Source of the DNA: Methylobacterium sp. 17Sr1-1
GTDB lineage: Bacteria; Pseudomonadota; Alphaproteobacteria; Rhizobiales; Beijerinckiaceae
Assembly: GCF_003173775.1 (NCBI RefSeq)
Contig: NZ_CP029552.1
Location: 3,076,001 to 3,140,000, forward strand
DNA length: 64,000 nucleotides
Direction: 5' to 3'
Shown: piece after piece, positions 58,937 through 64,000 of the stretch
How positions within the stretch are numbered: position 1 is the first letter of the stretch
Layout of the letters: every line of letters begins with the position of its first letter
The notes under the pieces: generated by a model
The model's database searches: none
What the model was told of the DNA's origin: nothing
The model's input: only the letters and a program-made list of their open reading frames with translations
Position numbers and translations under genes: made by a program

Positions 58937-61102
58937 ATGTCCCGCCTCGCGCCCCTCCTCGCCCTTCTCCTTTCCGGCCTGGCCCTCGCCGCCGAGGCGC
59001 AGGGCCTGAAGCCCTCGAAATACGCCGATCTCGTCCGGGCCGAGCTGGTGACGCAGGAGAGCGCCGTCGCGCCGGGCGCCACGCTCACCGCCGGCCTGCG
59101 GCTGACGATGAAGCCGGGCTGGCACGTCTACTGGCGCAATCCCGGCGATTCCGGCCTGCCGCCGGAGATCGCCTGGACGCTGCCGGCGGGGTTTTCCGCG
59201 GGCGCGATCGCGTGGCCGGCGCCGGAGCGGATCCCGGTCGGCGACCTGATGAATTTCGGCTACGAGGGCGAGGTGCTGCTGACGGTACCGGTGACGGCGC
59301 CCGAGACCCTCGGGCCCGGACCGGTCCCGCTCCGGGCCAAGGTCTCCTACCTCGTCTGCGAGCGCGAATGCGTGCCGGGCGAGGCCAGCCTCTCGACGAG
59401 CCTGCCGGTGGCGCCCGCCGGGACCAGCCCGCGGCCCGATCCCCGCCACGCCGCCCTGTTCGCGCAAGGGCGCGAGCGGCTGCCGGTCCCGGCGCCCTGG
59501 CCGGTCCGGATGGTCCAGGACGGCGCGACGCCGGTCCTGACTGTCGACGCGCCCGATCTCAAGGCGCGCGACGTCGCGTTCTTCCCCTATTCCGAGACCG
59601 CCCTGGAGCACGCCGCGGAGCAGGTCGCGACGGGCGACGCAACGGGCCTGCGCCTGCGGCTCCAGCGCAGCAGCCAGGCCGCCGCCGACGCACCGGCGCC
59701 CCGGGCCGACGGGGTTCTGACCTTCACCGAGGACACCGGATCCGGCTCGGTCCGCCGCGCCTACGCGCTCGGCGACGCGGCGTCCGCGCCGGCGAGCGCC
59801 GCCCCCGCCGCGCCCGTCGCCCCCACCCCGGTCGCCGCCACCGCGCCGGCCGAGGCCGAGGGCCTGTGGCAGGCGGCCCTCCTCGCCTTCCTGGGCGGGC
59901 TCCTGCTCAACCTGATGCCCTGCGTCTTCCCGGTCCTGTCGATCAAGGTGCTGAGCCTGGTGCGCCATTCGGGCGAGAGCCCGGGCCGGGTGCGGCTGCA
60001 CGGCCTCGCTTACGCGACGGGCGTGCTGGCGACCTTCCTGGGGCTTGCGGGCCTGCTGATCGCGCTGCGGGCCGGCGGCGCGCAGATCGGCTGGGGTTTC
60101 CAGCTGCAATCGCCCCTGGTGGTGGCCGGCCTCGCCTACGGGCTGTTCGCCATGGGCCTCAGCCTGTCGGGGGTCTGGCATCTCGGCGGCCGGGCGGCGG
60201 CCCTGGGCGACGGCCTGACCCGGCGCGCCGGGCTCGAGGGCTCGTTCTTCACCGGCGTGCTGGCGACGGTGGTCGCCACGCCCTGCACCGCGCCGTTCAT
60301 GGGCGCGGCGGTCGGCTACGGCCTGACGCAGGGAGCGGCGGTGGCGCTCACCGTCTTCGCGGCGCTCGGCCTCGGCCTTGCCCTCCCCTTCGCCCTGCTG
60401 GCGGCCTGGCCGGCCGCCTTGCGCCGCCTGCCGCGGCCCGGCGCCTGGATGGAGACCCTCAAGGGCCTTTTGGCCTTCCCGCTCTACCTCACGGTGGCGT
60501 GGCTCACCTGGGTGCTGAGCCAGCAGGTCGGGCCGACCGGGCTGATGGCCGGGCTCACCGGCCTGGTGCTGGTGGCGTTCTGCGCCTGGCTCGCGGCTCG
60601 CACCGCGACGGCGGACGGCTTCGCCCGGCGGGCGGGCCTCGCGGCGCTGATGCTCGGCCTCCTCGGCCTCGCGGGGCTGCTGGTGGCGCTCGACCGGGAC
60701 CGCGCCGGCCCGGTGGCGGTCGCGAGCGCCGACGGGATCGAGCCGTTCAGCCAAGCCCGGCTCGACGCGCTCCTCGCCGAGCGCCGCCCGGTCTTCGTCA
60801 ACATGACGGCGGCGTGGTGCATCACCTGCCAGGTCAACGACCGCGCGACCTTGAGGGCGGCCGCCGTGCGCGAGGCCTTCAAGGCCCACGACGTCGCCCA
60901 GCTCAAGGGCGACTGGACCAACCAGAACCCGGAGATCACCCGGGTGCTGGAGGCGAACGGCCGCTCGGGCGTGCCGCTCTACCTGCTCTATGACGGCCGC
61001 GGCGGCGTCGCGGTGCTGCCGCAGATCCTCACCGAGGCGACGGTGCGCGACGCGCTGGCGGCCCTGCCGACGGGGACCGGGCCGCGGGCCGCGCTGCCGT
61101 AA
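58937..61102 (+). CDS. DsbD/ScsB-like thiol:disulphide interchange protein
   Basis: A 721-residue protein passing reducing power from cytosolic thioredoxin to periplasmic partners. Domains in order: signal peptide (LAPLLALLLSGLALAAEA); an N-terminal periplasmic domain (residues ~25-300, with SYLVCERECVPGEASL cysteines); the transmembrane DsbD core with ~8 helices and the Cys motifs NLMPCVFPVLSIK and VVATPCTAPFMGAAVGYG; and a thioredoxin-like C-terminal domain with AAWCITCQVND and SGVPLYLLYDG. Length and the extended N-domain suggest the ScsB-like branch. Likely helps cytochrome or copper-related envelope thiols. Confidence 0.93.
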   Translation: MSRLAPLLALLLSGLALAAEAQGLKPSKYADLVRAELVTQESAVAPGATLTAGLRLTMKPGWHVYWRNPGDSGLPPEIAWTLPAGFSAGAIAWPAPERIPVGDLMNFGYEGEVLLTVPVTAPETLGPGPVPLRAKVSYLVCERECVPGEASLSTSLPVAPAGTSPRPDPRHAALFAQGRERLPVPAPWPVRMVQDGATPVLTVDAPDLKARDVAFFPYSETALEHAAEQVATGDATGLRLRLQRSSQAAADAPAPRADGVLTFTEDTGSGSVRRAYALGDAASAPASAAPAAPVAPTPVAATAPAEAEGLWQAALLAFLGGLLLNLMPCVFPVLSIKVLSLVRHSGESPGRVRLHGLAYATGVLATFLGLAGLLIALRAGGAQIGWGFQLQSPLVVAGLAYGLFAMGLSLSGVWHLGGRAAALGDGLTRRAGLEGSFFTGVLATVVATPCTAPFMGAAVGYGLTQGAAVALTVFAALGLGLALPFALLAAWPAALRRLPRPGAWMETLKGLLAFPLYLTVAWLTWVLSQQVGPTGLMAGLTGLVLVAFCAWLAARTATADGFARRAGLAALMLGLLGLAGLLVALDRDRAGPVAVASADGIEPFSQARLDALLAERRPVFVNMTAAWCITCQVNDRATLRAAAVREAFKAHDVAQLKGDWTNQNPEITRVLEANGRSGVPLYLLYDGRGGVAVLPQILTEATVRDALAALPTGTGPRAALP

Positions 61103-61244
61103 GAATCCGTCGAGCAGACCAGTCCAGCCGGAGCCATTCGGGCTCGTCGACCAAGCCGAGGCGCCGCAAACCTGCCATGCGGCCGGTGGGCTTAAGCCGG
61201 GCGGGCCTTCCGGCCTATGCTGCAACGCAACAGCGAGGACGGCG

Positions 61245-62435
61245 ATGCAGCACACACTCGACGACACCGCCGGTGCCGCCGCGACCGGGCGGTCCGCGGC
61301 CCTGGCCCTCCTGGCGCTCGCCGCCGCCTCCTTCGGCATCGGCACCACCGAATTCGTCATCATGGGGCTCCTGCCCGAGATGGCGGCCGATCTCGGCGTG
61401 AGCATCCCGAGGGCGGGCCTGCTGGTCTCGGGCTACGCGCTCAGCGTCACCTTCGGCTCGCCGCTCGTCGCAGTGGCCTTGTCGCGCCTCGACCGGCGGC
61501 GGGCGCTGCTGGTGCTGGTCGGCCTGTTCATCCTCGGCAACGCGCTCTGCGCGCTCGCTCCCGATTACCGTCTCCTGATGCTCGCTCGCATCGTCACGGC
61601 TCTGTGCCACGGCGCCTTCTTCGGCCTCGGCTCGGTGGTGGCGGCCGATCTCGTGCCGGCGCATCGCAAGGCCAGCGCCATCGCGATCATGTTCACCGGG
61701 CTCACCCTCGCCAACGTGCTCGGCGTGCCCTTCGGCACGGCGCTCGGCCACGCTCTCGGCTGGCGGGCGACGTTCTGGGCCGTGGTCGGCATCGGCTTCG
61801 TGGCGGCGGCCGCCCTCCTCGCCTGGCTGCCGCGGCACCTCGCCCACGAAACCGGCAGCCTCCTGTCCGAGATGCGGGTCCTGCGCCGGACGCAGGTGGT
61901 GCTGGCGATGCTGCTCAGCGTGCTCGCGTCGGCCAGCCTGTTCAGCGTCTTCACCTACGTCGCGCCGCTGCTCGCCGCCACCGCCGGCGCGACCCCGTCG
62001 GCGATCACCGGCGTGCTGCTGCTGTTCGGCGTTGGGCTGACGCTCGGCAACGTGCTGGGCGGCCGCCTCGGCGACTGGCGGCAGATGCCCTCGGTGATCG
62101 GCTTAGGTGTCGCGCTGGCCCTCGTGCTCCTGGCGCTGGTCCCGGCGAGCGCCGCCCTGATGCCCGCCACCGCGCTCATCGGCCTGTGGGGCGTCCTCGC
62201 CTTCGCGCTGGTGGCGCCGTTGCAGCTGCGGGTGCTCACGGCCGCCGACGGCGCCCGCAACCTCGCCTCGACGGTGAACCAGGGCGCGTTCAACCTCGGC
62301 AACGCGCTCGGCGCCTGGCTCGGCGGCGTCGCCATCACGGTCGGCGTGCCCTACGGCCACCTGCCGGTGATCGGGGCGGCGCTGGCGCTGGCGGTCGCCG
62401 GGGTGGGCGTGGTGGCGCACCAGCTCGATCGCTGA
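61245..62435 (+). CDS. MFS efflux transporter (YdhP/AraJ-type)
   Basis: A 12-helix major facilitator transporter of 396 residues in the inner membrane. TM1 reads FGIGTTEFVIMGLLPEMAAD, the mark of the drug/arabinose-efflux subfamily (DHA1); loop 2-3 LSRLDRRRALLVLVG is the signature A region; VPFGTALGHALGWRATFW follows in TM5. The likely role is export of small toxic compounds or sugars. It starts at ATG 61245 (MQHTLDDTAG). It lies 142 bp after the DsbD gene; independent. Confidence 0.92.
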   Translation: MQHTLDDTAGAAATGRSAALALLALAAASFGIGTTEFVIMGLLPEMAADLGVSIPRAGLLVSGYALSVTFGSPLVAVALSRLDRRRALLVLVGLFILGNALCALAPDYRLLMLARIVTALCHGAFFGLGSVVAADLVPAHRKASAIAIMFTGLTLANVLGVPFGTALGHALGWRATFWAVVGIGFVAAAALLAWLPRHLAHETGSLLSEMRVLRRTQVVLAMLLSVLASASLFSVFTYVAPLLAATAGATPSAITGVLLLFGVGLTLGNVLGGRLGDWRQMPSVIGLGVALALVLLALVPASAALMPATALIGLWGVLAFALVAPLQLRVLTAADGARNLASTVNQGAFNLGNALGAWLGGVAITVGVPYGHLPVIGAALALAVAGVGVVAHQLDR

Positions 62436-62652
62436 ACCGAAATCCCAAGCCGGCCCAGCGATCTAAGGGCTCGCAGCAGCCTCCTGGTCGGAGAGGCCGC
62501 TCTTCGAACTCGTCCTCGGCGCAGATCGAAGCGCAGACACGTCATCTGCGATGGCCCTGTCCCGAGGAGCGGGAGGGTTCCGTCCGGGCTTTTCGAAAAC
62601 CGCGTGACGGAAAACACCGTTCCACCGCCCGCCGCCGCACAACCCCCTGGCA

Positions 62653-63741
62653 ATGGCCGGCAACCTGTGCTGCATATTCCCTCAGGACAGCCGTGAAGCG
62701 CGCCAGGCGTCGCCGGCCGATCGGGGGGGACGCGGTCTCGTCGTGCGCAAGTCCGGAGAGAGCACAGCCACGGCCCGGTCGCGCCTGACGCCCGATCGAC
62801 TCGCGGAGCGCGTCGCCGGCCTTAGGGAGGGCGAGCGTCTCGCGGTCGTCGGCCTGACCCGCGACGGCGTCGGCGCCGTGCTGGCGACGCGCGAGATCGG
62901 CCGCGCGGTGCTGCTGGTCGCCGCCGAGGAGCTGCGGACCGCCCGCGCGGTGATCGACCGCCTGCTCGACGATCTCGCCGACCTGGCGCTCGCCCGCTGG
63001 CCGGACTGGCCGGGGCGGGACGGATCGGCACCCGCCGTCTCGGGCCCCTGGCTGAAGGCGGCCGCGACCTTCGCGGCGGCCGGGCGGCCGCCGCGGTTCC
63101 GGCGGGTGGCGCCGGCGCTCGAATTCGCGCAGCTGCTGCAGGCGGTCGATCCGGGCAGCGTGATCCTGGTGGCGGAGGTCGACCCGGTCGCGCCGGCCCG
63201 CGCCGCCCCGGTGATCGAGGCGCTGGAATGGTGCGCCGGCCACGGCGCGGCCTGCGTCTTCGCCCTGCCCGCCGAGCCGCCGGACGCCCCGCCCTACGAG
63301 CGCATCCTCTACGGCGCCTGCATGATCGGCCGCGCGCCCGAGCCGGTGGAGAAGCGCTTCATCCCTGCGCGCTCGCAGGCCCACCACGCCAGCGAGGCCG
63401 AGCGGCGGATCGAGGCGGCCCTGGCGAAGGATCCGGAGCTCGCCGGGCTGTTTGCCGGCAACAATGTCGTGCGCGTGGCCGGTCACGGCCGGCAGCCGCG
63501 GGTCGACCTGGTCTGCCGCGAGCACCGCGTCGTCGTCGAGATCGACGGGCCGGAGCACCAGGCCAGCCCGAAATTCGGCCAGGACCGCCACCGCGACTAC
63601 GAACTCATGGTCGCCGGCTACCTCGTGCTGCGCCTCACCAACGATCAGGTCGCCGAGGACCTGCAATTCGCGGTCGAGAAGATCCGCGCCGTCGTCCGGC
63701 TGCGCCGCACCCTTCCCTCTCCCGGAGACACGACCCGATGA
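62653..63741 (+). CDS. DUF559 / PD-(D/E)XK nuclease-like protein
   Basis: The C-terminal ~100 residues form a Vsr-like DUF559 domain: GRQPRVDLVCREHRVVVEID, GPEHQASPKFGQDRHRDYEL, VAGYLVLRLTNDQVAEDLQF, which together carry the predicted D...ExD-type active site. The N-terminal ~230 residues are unlike known domains (RLAERVAGLREGERLAVVGL, AVLLVAAEELRTARAVIDRL). ATG 62653 is the first start; GTG 62743 with a GGGGGGA upstream is likelier, giving 332 residues. Its stop overlaps the next gene's ATG, so the two are coupled. Predicted nuclease; defence or repair role is inference. Confidence 0.8.
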   Translation: MAGNLCCIFPQDSREARQASPADRGGRGLVVRKSGESTATARSRLTPDRLAERVAGLREGERLAVVGLTRDGVGAVLATREIGRAVLLVAAEELRTARAVIDRLLDDLADLALARWPDWPGRDGSAPAVSGPWLKAAATFAAAGRPPRFRRVAPALEFAQLLQAVDPGSVILVAEVDPVAPARAAPVIEALEWCAGHGAACVFALPAEPPDAPPYERILYGACMIGRAPEPVEKRFIPARSQAHHASEAERRIEAALAKDPELAGLFAGNNVVRVAGHGRQPRVDLVCREHRVVVEIDGPEHQASPKFGQDRHRDYELMVAGYLVLRLTNDQVAEDLQFAVEKIRAVVRLRRTLPSPGDTTR

Positions 63742-64000
63742 GCGAGACGCCGACGCCGGCTCAGGCGATGATCCTCTGGCGCCTGCTCGGCCGGCAGGGC
63801 ACCGCCCTGAACAGCGAGATCCTGCCGAAGAAGCCCGAGCGCGACGCCCTGGTGAGAGCCGGGCTGATCACGGTCGAGAAGGAGGGCCGCTCCTCGCGGC
63901 TGACCGTGACCGACGGCGGATGGCGTTGGGCCGGCGAGCACCTGCGCGATCCCCTGCCGCCGGCCATGCGGGTGCTCCAGGACTGGCTCACGCGCCTCCA
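63738..64000 (+). CDS. Winged-helix-like hypothetical protein (partial at the right edge)
   Basis: Opens at ATG 63738, overlapping the TGA of the DUF559 gene by three bases, and runs off the window after ~87 codons. Visible residues read PAQAMILWRLLGRQGTALNS, EILPKKPERDALVRAGLITV, EKEGRSSRLTVTDGGWRWAG. The order of helices then a charged hairpin (RAGLITVEKEGRSSRLTVTD) is that of a winged-helix DNA-binding module. No other identity is available. The complete gene and anything beyond it are needed to judge the operon. Confidence 0.75.
   Translation, partial: MSETPTPAQAMILWRLLGRQGTALNSEILPKKPERDALVRAGLITVEKEGRSSRLTVTDGGWRWAGEHLRDPLPPAMRVLQDWLTRL

Noticed and set aside
57953..61405. A 1150-codon minus-strand frame over lysR and dsbD.
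   Set aside because: It is antisense to two well-motived genes, rich in Arg, Gln, Gly and His repeats of no known fold; a GC artefact.

Overview
The window is uniformly very GC-rich and densely coded. Its gene content fits a methylotrophic or plant-associated alphaproteobacterium of the order Hyphomicrobiales, most likely Methylobacterium or a close relative. Pointers are a class I PHA synthase, a four-subunit sarcosine oxidase operon, an orphan FlaF, a HisKA_2-type sensor kinase, an OMPP1/FadL porin and many short secreted or lipoprotein-like proteins. Several families of dispersed palindromic repeats fill the intergenic gaps. The genus is inferred from content only; there is no rRNA gene here.

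Layout. 1-8.9 kb: end of a carbohydrate-type ABC importer (binding protein plus permease), a GAF/HisKA_2 histidine kinase, a divergent HxlR regulator/MDR reductase pair, small envelope proteins and an AlaC/DapL-like aminotransferase. 9-16.4 kb: phaC, a FadL porin, an FAH-family enzyme, an orphan NarL-type regulator, an RlpA-like protein and a small Cys-rich protein. 16.7-22.1 kb: a soluble double-PAS chemoreceptor and two family 2 glycosyltransferases. 22.1-24.7 kb: divergent anmK and tyrS. 24.8-31.3 kb: soxB-soxD-soxA-soxG, flanked on one side by a collapsed L-serine dehydratase remnant and on the other by a broken GlxA-family regulator. 31.4-36.6 kb: an old yellow enzyme, a PAP2 phosphatase, a DadA-like oxidoreductase, a lower-GC DUF7336-type gene enclosed by a 45-bp inverted repeat, and a metallophosphoesterase. 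36.8-41.4 kb: small secreted or membrane proteins, flaF, a Rap1a/Tai-like protein and a trypsin-like protease. 41.4-44.5 kb: an RNA-modification block (rsmD, an RluB-type pseudouridine synthase with a very long Gly/Arg tail, tadA). 44.6-49.9 kb: mntH with an MntR-box-like palindrome, a transglutaminase-like protein, a DEAD/DEAH helicase, an Hpt protein and a FlaG-like protein. 50.4-54.5 kb: secreted proteins, then the DNA-repair pair of a radical SAM protein and a DUF4130-UdgX fusion whose last ~30 residues are frameshifted. 54.7-64 kb: a Tat-exported Gfo/Idh/MocA oxidoreductase, a RidA plus D-threonine aldolase/D-serine deaminase-like operon facing a LysR gene, a DsbD/ScsB-like reductase, an MFS exporter and a DUF559 nuclease-like gene translationally coupled to a protein running off the right edge.

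Coherent functional sets are: sarcosine oxidation (soxBDAG); amino-acid PLP chemistry with RidA clean-up; RNA modification; DNA repair (radical SAM plus UdgX); and manganese uptake. The most notable signals are the two decayed genes flanking the sox operon, the inverted-repeat-bounded DUF7336 cassette, the single-base deletion in udgX, the operator-like palindromes at mntH and lysR, the disordered tail of the pseudouridine synthase, and at least three families of dispersed palindromes. I see no CRISPR array, no IS transposase, no prophage and no recognisable tRNA or rRNA gene.
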